This document shows, piece by piece, positions 1 through 10,130 of a DNA stretch of 64,000 nt. A program made the translations under genes and the position numbers. The stretch's first letter is position 1. Each line of letters begins with the position of its first letter. The notes beneath the pieces were generated by a model. The model made no database searches, had not been told where the DNA came from, and saw nothing but the letters and a program-made list of their open reading frames with translations. Location: the NCBI GenBank assembly GCA_019744775.1, contig JAIETZ010000001.1, positions 434,001 through 498,000 of the forward strand, given 5' to 3'. The DNA comes from Candidatus Obscuribacterales bacterium (GTDB lineage: Bacteria; Cyanobacteriota; Vampirovibrionia; Obscuribacterales; Obscuribacteraceae).

Positions 1-628
1 TCCAGGGCTTCTGCTGCCAGGTATCCTCAGCAACAGGATTTTGCTCAACTACCTTTTTCAAAAAATCTACAGTCTCAGCGGTCTTTTGTTCACCCACCAG
101 CTTATTCAAACGATTGCTTGCTGACTTAATTTCCTCAGCGCCTGAGTTTGCATCCGAATTGCCCAAGCCCATAGCCAATTCTAAAACTGCTTTGGTTATA
201 TCAATATCGGTTTTATCAATAAGCTTTTGTCTCAAGTACTCAGCAGAGCTGCGGCCTTTAAGCTTTTGTTTTTCATCGAGAATAATATCGCTGGCTTCCG
301 ATGACTGCGATACGCCCTTATAAAGGAAGACATAGTTCAAAGCATCTTTAGAGCGGTGGACAAGACTGTGTTTGAATCCCTTGAATCTCTCAACATATTT
401 GTTGATCTTCGCCATATTCTGATCTTGATTGAGTGCAGCATCAGTTAAATCATTGATGTACTTTGTTATCGGATCAGGAGAAGCATCAAGACTGACTTCA
501 CCACGCAAAGTGTTAGGTGATGCATCAATAGCCTTTAAAGACGCAGATTCATGAGCAAAAGCAGATACGGAAAGGTAGCACGAAACCGCAATGAGGATAC
601 CTACGCGCTGTGCAGATTTCACTCTCAT
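1..628 (-). CDS. Secreted protein of unknown function, cut by the left edge
   Basis: An open frame runs from an ATG at 628 leftward off the window, so only the first 209 residues are visible. It begins MRVKSAQRVGILIAVSCYL and ends its hydrophobic stretch at SAFA, a clear Sec signal peptide with a likely cleavage after AFA. The rest is hydrophilic and Lys/Asp rich with no motif I recognise. Its ATG overlaps the stop of the upstream gene as ATGA, so it is probably translationally coupled as the last visible gene of the operon that starts at 4101. No function can be assigned. Confidence 0.65.
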   Translation of the reverse strand, partial: MRVKSAQRVGILIAVSCYLSVSAFAHESASLKAIDASPNTLRGEVSLDASPDPITKYINDLTDAALNQDQNMAKINKYVERFKGFKHSLVHRSKDALNYVFLYKGVSQSSEASDIILDEKQKLKGRSSAEYLRQKLIDKTDIDITKAVLELAMGLGNSDANSGAEEIKSASNRLNKLVGEQKTAETVDFLKKVVEQNPVAEDTWQQKPW

Positions 629-1131
629 ACCAAATTCTCTGCTGCCGCCGCTCGTACCAAGCTCGCATCAAATGCAGGATCGCAAAGTGGAACAGCAGGC
701 ATTGTTTTTGTCAGTGACGTATAAACTCGGAATGCTTGTTCTAAAGCTATCTTGTGAATAGCACTTCCCGGCACGATACTTTGAGCCGTTACAACAAATT
801 TTCCAACAAATGGATCGGTCTCTGCTCTTTTACCGAACATGAGGTTGTTGAAAACATTTCCTAGTAAATTTCCGCAATCTTGAGCAATTGAAAACGCATC
901 GTTGACAAGAGACTCGATTAGATCCTGCTCTTGTACGTCTTCGAGCATAAGGGGAACCATCATTATTGGTTCGTCATCGCTCTTCACTACTATGCAGAGA
1001 TAGTCGCCATCGGCAGGCAATGAACGAGCTATCGATTTAGGCTCTGTCTGATCAGAAAAATATGCCTGCCACTCACTTTCGGTTAGTGGATTAATCGTTG
1101 GGTGAAGATCTACGGTCAAGCCATACTGCAT
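625..1131 (-). CDS. Conserved-looking hypothetical protein, 168 aa
   Basis: Soluble protein with no signal peptide or membrane segment. It starts inside the last 16 bases of the upstream esterase gene and its TGA overlaps the next ATG, so it sits in a tightly packed operon. The sequence has an acidic N-terminal half and a C-terminal half with alternating hydrophobic strands. I do not recognise a family. Operon membership and coupling at both ends support that it is a real gene. Confidence 0.72.
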   Translation of the reverse strand: MQYGLTVDLHPTINPLTESEWQAYFSDQTEPKSIARSLPADGDYLCIVVKSDDEPIMMVPLMLEDVQEQDLIESLVNDAFSIAQDCGNLLGNVFNNLMFGKRAETDPFVGKFVVTAQSIVPGSAIHKIALEQAFRVYTSLTKTMPAVPLCDPAFDASLVRAAAAENLV

Positions 1132-1976
1132 GTTTGTGCCACCTTATTTCTGTCGGCCGCTATTCGTGCAATAAAGTCCCCAACCAATTGCGCCACTTTC
1201 TCTTTTTTAAGATCCAATGTCAAAACATGGTCGCAATCAGTCAAATACTGGATGACTTTATCTCTACTTTGCAATCTCGAATAAAGCTCCGACGCGTTGT
1301 CGATGCTAGTCATTGTATCTTCTAAACTGTGAATAATCACCGTCGGACATGTAACAGCTTGAGCTTTTCTGCGAACTTCATGAACCAAATGGCTCATTTG
1401 TCTTACAGAGCCGGCATACGTCCGGAAAAGTCCGAAATCACTTGTCTCACCATTTTTGGCACGCTCAACCGAGCGGGTGATAATGCGTTGCAGCCGCTCA
1501 TCTTTCAATCCATAAGGCGGACTTTCCGTCCAATAGCAGTTAGTGCCCAGAAATGGAAATATATCGACTAACGGCAGGAGAACTTCTGTTAAAGGCACCG
1601 TTTCGCCATCAAATCTAAGCGTTGTAGAAAGCGAAATAAATCCGGCAACTTTTGGATCATCAGCAGCCAAAATACAGGCTATGGAAGAGCCCATCGAAAG
1701 TCCACCTACAAATACATGCGCATTACGGCTATGCAAGTCATTAAGAGCACGGCGCGCTCCTGCCACCCAATCTTGCCAGCTTGTGTCCAGTAACTCCTGA
1801 TGTCCGGCGCCATGTCCTTCCAACATCGGCACTGATACTTCACAGCCGAGTTTTTCCAAATGCTTCGCCAAGGGACGCATTTCCGCCGGCACACCGGTCA
1901 AACCATGCAGCAGCAAAACGCCTACATTAGATAGCTGGTTGTTCTCCGAGTCTGACACCTTCTCCACCTTCTTCAA
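1116..1976 (-). CDS. Alpha/beta hydrolase (carboxylesterase Est30 / serine aminopeptidase S33 type)
   Basis: A cytosolic alpha/beta hydrolase of 286 aa. The oxyanion region LLLHGLTGVP is followed by the nucleophile elbow GLSMGS, an Asp in HSLEDTMTS and the His in DCDHVLTLD, giving a complete Ser-Asp-His triad in the usual order. The spacing resembles the Est30 carboxylesterase group, which hydrolyses short acyl esters. The substrate here is unknown. The ATG at 1976 lies 50 bases inside the HAD phosphatase gene; a GTG six codons later is an alternative start. It is the third gene of a five-gene operon. Confidence 0.88.
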   Translation of the reverse strand: MKKVEKVSDSENNQLSNVGVLLLHGLTGVPAEMRPLAKHLEKLGCEVSVPMLEGHGAGHQELLDTSWQDWVAGARRALNDLHSRNAHVFVGGLSMGSSIACILAADDPKVAGFISLSTTLRFDGETVPLTEVLLPLVDIFPFLGTNCYWTESPPYGLKDERLQRIITRSVERAKNGETSDFGLFRTYAGSVRQMSHLVHEVRRKAQAVTCPTVIIHSLEDTMTSIDNASELYSRLQSRDKVIQYLTDCDHVLTLDLKKEKVAQLVGDFIARIAADRNKVAQTCSMA

Positions 1977-2649
1977 AGCGGTTCAAATTTTCCCCAAACA
2001 TTTTAGTAAGGGCGGACTGAATTTGATTGAAATCAACAAATTCAATATGAGCAATCTGATTTTCCACGCAGTACTTTACGAGCTTGTTTTTAGCGAACAG
2101 AACATCCGCTTTGTTTGCGCAGCAAAAATCACTGCGTCCATCACCAATGAAAATTCTCTTGTCGAGCCCAATATTGGCTTTTCCTTTTTCCAGAATTTCG
2201 CATTTACAAACGCCCGACGCACAACCGCCTGTACGAGATGCAAAAGGAAATTCAAGCGAAACCGTGGTGCTGTCTTCTTCCACCAATGCATTGGCCGTAA
2301 CGGATGTTACTTTTACGCCTTCGCGTGCCATGATGAAATCAATTGTGCGATCAATTCCATCGCTTACAACATGAAGATCAATGCAATTCTCTTCGCACCA
2401 CAAAGCAAAGTTTTTGAATGTGGGATCGACAACTATGCCGGCGAGTGCTTTTTCCATGGCTGCCCAGCCGCCTTCAAATAAGCGTACTTGTTGCGCCATG
2501 CACTCGCGAGAACCAATTTCGCCGCGCTCCCACTTTTCTTCAAGTTGTTTCCAACCTTCGCCTGCAACATGTTCGAGCAAAAAATCAACGCTGTCGCGTG
2601 TGGTTATTGTCCCGTCAAAGTCACAATAGATTGAAAGGCGGCCTTTCAT
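1927..2649 (-). CDS. HAD-superfamily phosphatase, MtnX / phosphoserine phosphatase-like
   Basis: 240 aa HAD hydrolase. Motif I is DFDGTIT near residues 10-16 (nucleophile Asp10 and acid Asp12), motif II lies in VVSDGID and the Mg-binding motif is GDGRSDFC. The layout matches MtnX (2-hydroxy-3-keto-5-methylthiopentenyl-1-phosphate phosphatase, methionine salvage) and related phosphoserine phosphatases. No other methionine-salvage gene is visible, so the substrate is open. It begins 3 bases after the aminotransferase stop, suggesting that the two act on connected metabolites; that is inference. Confidence 0.85.
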   Translation of the reverse strand: MKGRLSIYCDFDGTITTRDSVDFLLEHVAGEGWKQLEEKWERGEIGSRECMAQQVRLFEGGWAAMEKALAGIVVDPTFKNFALWCEENCIDLHVVSDGIDRTIDFIMAREGVKVTSVTANALVEEDSTTVSLEFPFASRTGGCASGVCKCEILEKGKANIGLDKRIFIGDGRSDFCCANKADVLFAKNKLVKYCVENQIAHIEFVDFNQIQSALTKMFGENLNRFEEGGEGVRLGEQPAI

Positions 2650-2652
2650 CAG

Positions 2653-4101
2653 TTACTTCTTTTTGCACTCCGTGATCAGCATATCCAGCAATTCATGAGC
2701 TAGATCCATCTCTTCTTTGCTTATTTCAAGCGATGGCGCCAATGTCACGACGTTTTTGCAGTAACCGCCGATATCGAGAATGAGACCGACTTGCTTGCCG
2801 TTGACTTTGAGATTACCTTCAAGTCCTCTCTGGAACATGCGATCAGCGAGTTCTCTTGATGGTGTATAACCATCGGCTTCGCACATTTCCATTCTCAGAG
2901 CCAGACCCAAACCATCAACATCACCAACTTCAGGGTGCTTGCGCTTCAGGTCTTGCAGAATATTGAGGAAGTATTTGCCTTTTTCAGCAACTGTCTTTTC
3001 GTAGTTGCCGTCTTCAAATATCTTCATCACTTCCAAGCCGGTTGCAGTACCTAGTGAGTTGGAAGAGAAGGTCGAGTGAGTTGAACCAGGACCGAACTTA
3101 TCCGGGCTGATTAGATTCTCTTTTGCCCAAATACCGGACAGAGGATTCATACCATTGGTCAATGCCTTACCGAAGACAATGATATCCGGTTTGACATTGA
3201 AATGTTCCATCGACCAGAGTTTGCCTGTGCGATAGAAGCCCATTTGGATTTCATCGTCGACCATCATAATGCCGTGGTCTTCGCAAACTTTCGCCAGTCT
3301 CTCAAAGTAGCCTTGTGGTGGTATCACATAACCGCCGGTACCTTGAATCGGCTCTACAAAGAATGCGCCGAATTCAGAACGCTTGGATTTTGGATTCCAC
3401 ACACTTGTGTATTCATGCTCGAAGAGTCTTTCAATTTGCTGAACGCAATAGAGTTCGCATGAATCAGGCTTCTTGCCGTAAGGGCAGCGGAAGCAGTAAG
3501 GATAAGGAATGAATTGAGCGCGATCACCGAATTCACCGTAGCTTTCGCGATAACGATAAGACGAAGTGATAGATGATGCTGCAAGAGTTCTACCGTGATA
3601 GCCGCCTTCAAAAGCAAACATGCGGCTCTTGCCTGTGGTCTTACGTACGAGCTTCAAAGCATCTTCTACAGCTTGTGCGCCGCCGACGTTGAAGTGCACG
3701 CGTCCGCCCTGACCAAAACCTTCTTTGACGGATTCAACAATCTTGTCGGCCAATTCAATTTTTTCTTTGTGCAAGTACTGGCAGGCCAATTGCGGCAAAG
3801 TGTCGATTTGCTTCTTCAAAGCGTCGTTGACGCGCTGATTGGAATAACCGAGGTTAACGGCCGAATACCACATCTGCAAATCGAGATACGGTGTCTCGTC
3901 GCCGTCATAGAGATAGCTGCCGTCGCAGTGAGCGAAAATCTTCGGACGCTCAGCGTAGTGAACGGTATCCCCGTACGAACACACGCGGCTTTCCAACTCC
4001 AACAAGGCTTCTTCTTCAGCCAGCCTCGTCTCTCTATCAGCTACGTTTGCAGCAGCAGCTGCGGAAGCGGAATTTGTACCAGCAAAAACATTCGAGCTCA
4101 T
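2653..4101 (-). CDS. Class III pyridoxal-phosphate aminotransferase
   Basis: 482 aa, the usual size for class III aminotransferases (4-aminobutyrate, acetylornithine or related). The PLP pocket is visible as VGGAQAVEDALKL, then EGGYHGRT, then VDDEIQMGF, and the Schiff-base lysine in VFGKALTNGMNP. A cysteine-rich insert around YCFRCPYGKKPDSCELYC is less usual and could bind metal. An Ala-rich N-terminal tail of about 25 residues precedes the fold. First gene of the minus-strand operon ending at the left edge. The amino donor cannot be told from sequence. Confidence 0.93.
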   Translation of the reverse strand: MSSNVFAGTNSASAAAAANVADRETRLAEEEALLELESRVCSYGDTVHYAERPKIFAHCDGSYLYDGDETPYLDLQMWYSAVNLGYSNQRVNDALKKQIDTLPQLACQYLHKEKIELADKIVESVKEGFGQGGRVHFNVGGAQAVEDALKLVRKTTGKSRMFAFEGGYHGRTLAASSITSSYRYRESYGEFGDRAQFIPYPYCFRCPYGKKPDSCELYCVQQIERLFEHEYTSVWNPKSKRSEFGAFFVEPIQGTGGYVIPPQGYFERLAKVCEDHGIMMVDDEIQMGFYRTGKLWSMEHFNVKPDIIVFGKALTNGMNPLSGIWAKENLISPDKFGPGSTHSTFSSNSLGTATGLEVMKIFEDGNYEKTVAEKGKYFLNILQDLKRKHPEVGDVDGLGLALRMEMCEADGYTPSRELADRMFQRGLEGNLKVNGKQVGLILDIGGYCKNVVTLAPSLEISKEEMDLAHELLDMLITECKKK

Positions 4102-4215
4102 TTCTGTTACCTGCTCAGTCCTATATTAATGGCCAAAGGAATTATATTGAAATTGCCTGGTAAGTTCCTTATAGAAACCTCTCCCTTGGCAACTATTTTC
4201 GTTTAGACAAATTCC

Positions 4216-4255
4216 TCAAAAACCTGGAGCGACCAGCCTTTCAGCAGATCGCTCC
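4216..4255 (-). terminator. Rho-independent terminator of the pyrophosphatase gene
   Basis: On the minus strand a 7-bp perfect stem GGAGCGA/TCGCTCC (4255-4249 with 4232-4226) and a 16-nt loop is followed by AGGTTTTTGAGG. It lies about 40 bases after the stop of the pyrophosphatase gene and separates it from the aminotransferase operon. Confidence 0.7.
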
Positions 4256-4292
4256 AAATGTGGTTTCTCTTATTTGTCTAGCGACGTCTCAT

Positions 4293-6377
4293 TTAGCGAG
4301 CGACAAACTTGACAAGCAGAAGGGCTACGATGTTCAAAATCTTGATCATCGGGTTGATAGCCGGACCTGCAGTGTCCTTGTAAGGATCACCAACTGTATC
4401 GCCAGTCACGGCCGCTTTGTGGGCTTCAGAACCCTTGCCGCCGTGATGACCTTCTTCAATGTACTTCTTGGCATTATCCCAAGCGCCACCACCCGAGGTC
4501 ATCGAGATGGCAACGAAGATACCGGTGACAATTGAGCCTACAAGTACGCCGCCCAATAGTTTGGCTGCTGCGTATTCGCCAGGCATCGCATTGCTCAACC
4601 AGACAACACCAAGGAAAGCCAAAACGACAGGCGTCAATACTGGAAGAAGCGCCGGCAAAACCATTTGCTTGATGGCGCTGCGTGTAACGATGTCCACGCA
4701 AGCGGCATAGTCAGGTTTAGCGGTGCCTTCCATGATGCCTGGAATGGCTTTGAACTGGCGTCTAACTTCTTCAACTACCAAACCACCTGCGCGGCCGACA
4801 GCTTCCATAGCTAGAGCACCAAACAAGAACGGAATCAAACCACCAAGGAAGAGTCCAGCCAATACGAATGGATTGGACAAATCAAAAGTGATGATTGCAT
4901 TGCTGCCTGCTTCAGTAATTGCGTGTTGCAAATCTTGTGTATAAGAGTTGAACAACACAATTGCCGCCAAACCTGCAGATCCAATTGCATAGCCTTTGGT
5001 TACAGCTTTGGTTGTATTACCTACAGCATCTAATGGATCTGTAATTGCACGAACTTCTTTTGGCAGTTCGGACATTTCAGCAATACCACCAGCGTTATCT
5101 GTAATAGGACCATATGAGTCAATGGCGACGATAATGCCTGCCATAGACAACATGGACATTGCAGCAAGAGCTACACCATAGATATCAGCAAGTGCGTATG
5201 AGATAAGGATACCGCCGATGATCACGATTACCGGCAATGCTGTTGAACGCATCGAAACAGCCAAGCCGGCAATGATATTGGTGGCATGTCCTGTTTCAGA
5301 AGCTTTCGCAATGCTCTTAACCGGACCGAAAGCGGTCGAAGTGTAGTACTCGGTAATCCATACAAGTAAACCTGTTACACCAAGACCAACCAAGGTCGAG
5401 AACCAGAAGTTAATTGGATTGGCTTCAGCACCACGAATGGTCAAGCCGGTCATCATCTGCATTGTGATTGGGTAGAAGATACCTGCAGCCAATACGCCTG
5501 CCACCACGAGACCCTTATAGAGAGCACCCATGATGTTTTGGCTCTTGCCCAGCTTCACGAAGAAAGCACCAATTACTGATGTAATGATTGAGACACCGCC
5601 TAATACCAGCGGATAAAGCAGGATGGATGTGTGTCCAGCTGCAATTTGTTCCTTGAAGGTAATCGATGCAAGAAGCATTGTAGCGATAGCAGTAACTGCG
5701 TAAGTTTCGAACAAGTCGGCAGCCATACCTGCGCAATCACCTACGTTGTCACCGACGTTGTCGGCGATAACTGCGGGGTTGCGTGGATCGTCTTCAGGAA
5801 TCCCTGCTTCAACTTTACCGACCAAGTCGGCGCCTACGTCAGCAGCTTTGGTGTAGATACCGCCTCCAAGACGGGCAAATACTGAAATCAAACTGGCGCC
5901 GAAGCCCAATCCGATAAGAGCATTAACGTCATTGGTTACAGCGTAAAATCCGGCAACTCCTAAAAGTCCCAGACCAACAACCAAAAGACCTGTAACCGAA
6001 CCGCCTTTGAAAGCAACATCAAGAGCTTTGCTCAAACCTTCAGTTGCAGCTTGAGCAGTACGCACATTGGCTCTCACCGACACAAACATGCCGATATAAC
6101 CAGCCAATCCGGAAAGAATTGCGCCGGTTGCAAAACCAAATGCTGTTGTCCAGCCAAGCACCAAACCGATGATTACGAAAAGCACCGCACCAACAATTGC
6201 CACTGTTGTGTATTGGCGATTCATGTAAGCATTTGCGCCTTCTTGAATGGCGCCGGCGATTGCTTGCATTCTTTCGTTGCCTGCATTGAGTTTCAAAACC
6301 CAGAGGCTAACAAATAACCCATAGAGAATGGCGACGAAAGCACATCCAATCGGCACCATGATGTTGTTCAGGTCCAC
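4293..6377 (-). CDS. hppA: Membrane-bound proton-translocating pyrophosphatase, K+-independent
   Basis: 694 aa multi-pass membrane enzyme that couples PPi hydrolysis to H+ export. The catalytic segment reads [19 protein letters not shown] (residues about 196-215) followed by [10 protein letters not shown], and the C-terminal [13 protein letters not shown] is present. The K+-dependence signature [10 protein letters not shown] has Lys457 and Thr460, the pair known from K+-independent H+-pumping enzymes (K+-dependent ones have Ala and Gly there). The start is GTG at 6377, 8 nt after GGGAG; an ATG seven codons in is less well placed. It is monocistronic with its own terminator. Confidence 0.97.
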   Translation of the reverse strand: MDLNNIMVPIGCAFVAILYGLFVSLWVLKLNAGNERMQAIAGAIQEGANAYMNRQYTTVAIVGAVLFVIIGLVLGWTTAFGFATGAILSGLAGYIGMFVSVRANVRTAQAATEGLSKALDVAFKGGSVTGLLVVGLGLLGVAGFYAVTNDVNALIGLGFGASLISVFARLGGGIYTKAADVGADLVGKVEAGIPEDDPRNPAVIADNVGDNVGDCAGMAADLFETYAVTAIATMLLASITFKEQIAAGHTSILLYPLVLGGVSIITSVIGAFFVKLGKSQNIMGALYKGLVVAGVLAAGIFYPITMQMMTGLTIRGAEANPINFWFSTLVGLGVTGLLVWITEYYTSTAFGPVKSIAKASETGHATNIIAGLAVSMRSTALPVIVIIGGILISYALADIYGVALAAMSMLSMAGIIVAIDSYGPITDNAGGIAEMSELPKEVRAITDPLDAVGNTTKAVTKGYAIGSAGLAAIVLFNSYTQDLQHAITEAGSNAIITFDLSNPFVLAGLFLGGLIPFLFGALAMEAVGRAGGLVVEEVRRQFKAIPGIMEGTAKPDYAACVDIVTRSAIKQMVLPALLPVLTPVVLAFLGVVWLSNAMPGEYAAAKLLGGVLVGSIVTGIFVAISMTSGGGAWDNAKKYIEEGHHGGKGSEAHKAAVTGDTVGDPYKDTAGPAINPMIKILNIVALLLVKFVAR

Positions 6378-6568
6378 GGTAAAAACTCCCTTTGTATTTA
6401 CTAACGCTCCGGCTTAAACACAAGCCTTCGCGGCTTCTTGCTAAACACAAGAACTTCAAAATTAAAGATATCGTAGTAGGGAACGTTTTCCCTTATCAAA
6501 AGTCAACCTTCTTACAACTCGGCGACCGTGTTAGAATCAAGCCGTTACTAGAAGGTTAAGGTTGCTTC

Positions 6569-8410
6569 ATGTCCAAACTGACAGCAGCATTAGCAATTGC
6601 AATTACATTGTCGGCAACACTGTCGATTGGTCCAAGCGCTCACTGCGAGCCGCTTAAGCTCAATCGCGTTGTTTCTGTTGTGCCGGATGCATCAGGAAAA
6701 TTTCTAGTCATAAACACAAGCTTGCCAAGGCCTATTTCAGCGCCGATTATTCAGTATTTTCCAAGCCCTGACGGCAATACGATTATGGTGGCAGACTTTT
6801 TTGGTCTGACTTTTCCGCAGCCCTATGGCGTAATCAATCATCCATCAAGTGACCCGTCTATTAAGCAGATAAGGTACGGACAATTTCAGGAAAACCCGCC
6901 GACCTTTCGAATTTCTGTAATTACAAATAATCCAAATATTTTGCGCCAACTGACTTTTAAATCGACTCCGGGTACCTTAATAGTCAAGTGGCCAGGTGCG
7001 TCATTGCCGCACAGAGACGTTGCTGCAGCTCCAACAATTGGCACAAGTTTTGGACGCGGCACGAGTCTAAGCACAACGATGCCTCAGCCTGCACCGAATT
7101 ATCAGACGTCGCATACATCTATATCGCAAATTCCGACGGCACCGCCTTCTGTCAAACCAGTTCAAGTTGCAGTCGCACCACAATCTGCAACTCGCACCAC
7201 TGCATTGCCACCACTAAAGACACTTACGCAACCAAATAAAAGTCCTGTAGTCGAGGCACCAAAAGTCCCAGAACGAAAAGTTCAAGAAACAAAAACGCCG
7301 ACAAAAGTTGCACAAACAAAACCGCCCGAGCAAGTAGCAAAACCAGTGGCGGAAATGCCGAATCCGGTTAAGGCTGCCCAGGCAACAACGGCAGCTTCCT
7401 TCAATCCCGTATCAAACAATGCGCGCAAGTTGATTTTCACATCGTTATCTCGTCTAAGAGATTTGGACAGCAACGGCAATATACCGATATCACCAGTGGA
7501 GGCAACACTTACAGGCAACAGTGCTGTCATCAAAGTGCATGCAAATCCATCCTTAGCTTATCGCGCATTTCGTCTGCATGATCCTGAAAGGTACGTGCTT
7601 GATATTGACGGCATGCCGGAATTGCTCACGACAGAAGCACCAATTCTTGATGCCAATCCATTTCTCAATTCCATTCGCGTAGGTGCTCCTTCTACAGGCG
7701 AAAATCTGGCAAGAATTGTTCTTGATTTGAGCAATTCTAATGTGACCGTAAAAGAGAAACTTTTCAATGGAGAAAATCTGCTTACACTGACAGTGAGCAC
7801 GAAAGAAAATCTCATCGATAATTTGTCTGTTGTACCGGGAGCAAAAGTTGTTCTTGATGCCGGTCACGGCGGCACAGATCCGGGAGCACAGAGATCTGCC
7901 GTTCAAGAAAAAGAATTGACGTTGGCTATTACCGAAAAACTCAAATCTGCTCTCTTACAAAAAGGCGTCAAAGTAGAAATGACTCGCTCGGATGATACCT
8001 TCGTTTCGTTGGAAGACAGAGTAAAAATTACAAATTCCACAAGGCCCGATGCCTTTGTAAGCGTGCATATCAATTCGCTTGAAGCATCATCCAACATTCA
8101 AGGAATCGAGACTTACTACCAAACAGAACAAAGCAAGGCTCTAGCCGACGTTGTCCACCATAGCCTTGTCGGGGGTTTACAAGTACCGGACAGGTCGGTT
8201 CGTAAAGCTCGTTTTTACGTAATCAATCACACCGATGTACCGGCAGTCCTTGCGGAGGTTGGCTACATCACTAATAAGGATGAGAGAGAAAAATTAATCT
8301 CTACTGATTACCAAAATCAAATTGCCGATGCGATAGCAAGAGGTGTTATCCTCTATCTGAATAAACATTATCAGGCAAACGCGGGCGAGAAAGCCGGCAG
8401 GCTCAATTAG
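6569..8410 (+). CDS. N-acetylmuramoyl-L-alanine amidase with AMIN domain (Amidase_3, AmiC type)
   Basis: 613 aa exported cell-wall hydrolase that cuts the amide between muramic acid and the peptide stem. It has a signal peptide ending near SAHCEP, an N-terminal AMIN-like region (about 30-135), a long Pro/Thr/Lys linker (about 150-280), a second AMIN region (about 305-410) and a catalytic domain from about residue 427. Zinc ligands are the His of DAGHGG, the Glu of QEKELT and the His of FVSVHIN; the catalytic Glu is in LAEVGYITN. It is followed after 14 bases by murI, so both peptidoglycan genes are likely cotranscribed. Confidence 0.94.
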   Translation: MSKLTAALAIAITLSATLSIGPSAHCEPLKLNRVVSVVPDASGKFLVINTSLPRPISAPIIQYFPSPDGNTIMVADFFGLTFPQPYGVINHPSSDPSIKQIRYGQFQENPPTFRISVITNNPNILRQLTFKSTPGTLIVKWPGASLPHRDVAAAPTIGTSFGRGTSLSTTMPQPAPNYQTSHTSISQIPTAPPSVKPVQVAVAPQSATRTTALPPLKTLTQPNKSPVVEAPKVPERKVQETKTPTKVAQTKPPEQVAKPVAEMPNPVKAAQATTAASFNPVSNNARKLIFTSLSRLRDLDSNGNIPISPVEATLTGNSAVIKVHANPSLAYRAFRLHDPERYVLDIDGMPELLTTEAPILDANPFLNSIRVGAPSTGENLARIVLDLSNSNVTVKEKLFNGENLLTLTVSTKENLIDNLSVVPGAKVVLDAGHGGTDPGAQRSAVQEKELTLAITEKLKSALLQKGVKVEMTRSDDTFVSLEDRVKITNSTRPDAFVSVHINSLEASSNIQGIETYYQTEQSKALADVVHHSLVGGLQVPDRSVRKARFYVINHTDVPAVLAEVGYITNKDEREKLISTDYQNQIADAIARGVILYLNKHYQANAGEKAGRLN

Positions 8411-8424
8411 AGGTAGACATTACT

Positions 8425-9327
8425 TTGGGTAAACGGCAAACCACCATCGGTCTCTTCGATTCAGGAGTGGGTGGGCTTTCAGTTCTGCGTCAGCTCGAAA
8501 GCTACTTTACAACCAGGGGTGAATCGGAATCGTATCGTTTCCTTTATTTAGGCGATACGGCTCGACTTCCGTACGGCAATCGCTCGGCTCAGGAAATCAA
8601 AACCTTCGTAGAAGAAATTGTTGCCTGGCTTGTCGGCAAAGGTGCCGATCAAATCATTATGGCTTGCAACACGAGTGCAGCTCTTGCGTATTCAGTTGCT
8701 TGCGCGCAGTCAAAAGTACCTGTCTTTGATCTAATTAGACCAACCGCTGAGCACCTTGCAAAATCCGCTAGCGGCAAACAAAAAATCGGTGTTTTAGCTA
8801 CAAACGCAACAGCGAAATCTCAAGCATTTTCAAAAGCAATCAAAGAATTCGCCAACGACTTGGAAGTTGTTGAAATTGGTTGTCCTGAACTTGTTGGCAT
8901 TGTTGAATCTGGTGATATAGATTCTGATGCAACAAAGAAGGTTCTCTCGAAATACGCATCACAACTGGAAAAAGCAGGGGTAGATAGCGTTGTTCTTGGT
9001 TGTACACATTATCCATTTTTGGCAGGACCACTAAGTTCACTTTTGCCGGAAAATGTACAGCTAGTTGATCCGGCAGCACTTATGGTCAGATCGCTGAGCA
9101 AGAACAAAACATCGACTCAATTGCTCGATGATTCAAACGAAGCAGAAATCACAAAAGAGATTTATGTAACTGGTCCGCTGGCGGATTTTGCTGCAAGCGC
9201 GCAAGTTTGTTTGGGGCAAGCTCCTGGTACCATATACGGTATCACTGTTCAGGACTTACAGACTGCTCGCGCTGAGGATCTACAACCGGTTTTGCCGGTG
9301 GCGGATATATCTACAGCACTGTCCTGA
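8425..9327 (+). CDS. murI: Glutamate racemase
   Basis: 300 aa cytosolic enzyme that makes D-glutamate for peptidoglycan. The N-terminal motif GLFDSGVGGLSV, the first catalytic cysteine in MACNTSAA and the second in VLGCTHYPFL are all present, with YGNRSAQEI between. The start is TTG at 8425, with AGAGGTAG 8-9 nt upstream, the only start that keeps the complete N-terminus. It directly follows the AMIN amidase. Confidence 0.96.
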   Translation: MGKRQTTIGLFDSGVGGLSVLRQLESYFTTRGESESYRFLYLGDTARLPYGNRSAQEIKTFVEEIVAWLVGKGADQIIMACNTSAALAYSVACAQSKVPVFDLIRPTAEHLAKSASGKQKIGVLATNATAKSQAFSKAIKEFANDLEVVEIGCPELVGIVESGDIDSDATKKVLSKYASQLEKAGVDSVVLGCTHYPFLAGPLSSLLPENVQLVDPAALMVRSLSKNKTSTQLLDDSNEAEITKEIYVTGPLADFAASAQVCLGQAPGTIYGITVQDLQTARAEDLQPVLPVADISTALS

Positions 9328-9401
9328 TTAGCCTTATCTAATTGACACCCGTGCTAGTATTTTGAGTTGATGAAGGATTCATCGCCTCAAGCAACTTGCG
9401 G

Positions 9402-9421
9402 ACCTTAGAAGTCCCTAAGGT
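9402..9421 (+). other. Leader hairpin before the uracil-DNA glycosylase gene
   Basis: A perfect 7-bp inverted repeat ACCTTAG/CTAAGGT with a 6-nt loop lies 18 bases before the ATG at 9439, just upstream of the AGAAGGA ribosome binding site. It is flanked by related CTTGCGG and GCTTGCAG. There is no T-run, so it is not a terminator; a role in initiation is possible but unproven. Confidence 0.35.
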
Positions 9422-9438
9422 GCTTGCAGAAGGATATT

Positions 9439-10092
9439 ATGCCGAGCAAATCAAAAGAAAAATCGACAAATTTGAGCATCTTCGACATTAGCAATAGAGC
9501 TGCCGAGCAATTTTCCAGCCTGGAAGAAGTACACAAAGCAGCACTTGCCTGTAAGGCATGCGATCTTTGCCAAACAAGAAACAACGTCGTGTTTTTCGAT
9601 GGAAATCCAAAAGCCAAGTTGATGATAATTGGTGAAGGGCCTGGTCAAAACGAGGATGAGACCGGCATTCCATTTGTTGGACGTGCAGGAAAATTACTCG
9701 ACAAAATACTCGAGTCCGTTGAAATAGATCGCAAAAAAGATACATATATCTGCAACATCGTTAAGTGCCGCCCGCCGGCAAATCGTGTGCCCACTCCGGA
9801 AGAAAGACAGTTGTGCAGTCGCTTTTTAGAGGCACAAATCGCGTTTGTTAAACCAAAACTCATACTACTTGCCGGAACAACCGCTGTACAAGCCATTCTT
9901 AACGTAAAGGATCCGATAAGTAGGTTACGAGGTAAATGGATCGATTGGAAAAACGGTGCTAAAGTAATGCCCGTATTTCATCCTTCGTATCTGCTGCGCA
10001 ACGACACCAAACAGGTCGGCAGCCCTAAATGGCTTATGTGGCAGGACATCAAAGAAGTTAGAAAACAACTGGACTTACTGAACGCGAAATAG
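9439..10092 (+). CDS. Family 4 (Fe-S) uracil-DNA glycosylase
   Basis: 217 aa from the ATG at 9439, chosen because AGAAGGA sits 4 nt upstream; a TTG five codons earlier is less likely. The protein excises uracil from DNA. It has the cluster-binding CKACDLCQTR, the active-site loop GEGPGQNEDETGIPFVGRAG, then NIVKCRPPANR with further cysteines, and the C-terminal HPSYLLRN. Four cysteines (two in CKACDLC, then those of VKCRPP and RQLCSRF) can hold a 4Fe-4S cluster as in UdgA-type enzymes. Confidence 0.94.
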   Translation: MPSKSKEKSTNLSIFDISNRAAEQFSSLEEVHKAALACKACDLCQTRNNVVFFDGNPKAKLMIIGEGPGQNEDETGIPFVGRAGKLLDKILESVEIDRKKDTYICNIVKCRPPANRVPTPEERQLCSRFLEAQIAFVKPKLILLAGTTAVQAILNVKDPISRLRGKWIDWKNGAKVMPVFHPSYLLRNDTKQVGSPKWLMWQDIKEVRKQLDLLNAK

Positions 10093-10130
10093 TGTTTCTG
10101 AATTCGTAATTCAAGTGGGGTAACAAACAA

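Noticed and set aside
1939-2481. 180-aa plus-strand frame
   Set aside because: Antisense to the HAD phosphatase, whose motifs are complete.
3595-4206. 203-aa plus-strand frame
   Set aside because: Antisense to the aminotransferase; no ribosome binding site or recognisable product.
9342-9360. TTGACA followed by TGCTAGTAT as a promoter for the glycosylase gene
   Set aside because: The two boxes are only 7 bases apart, so they cannot serve as -35 and -10 of one sigma-70 promoter.
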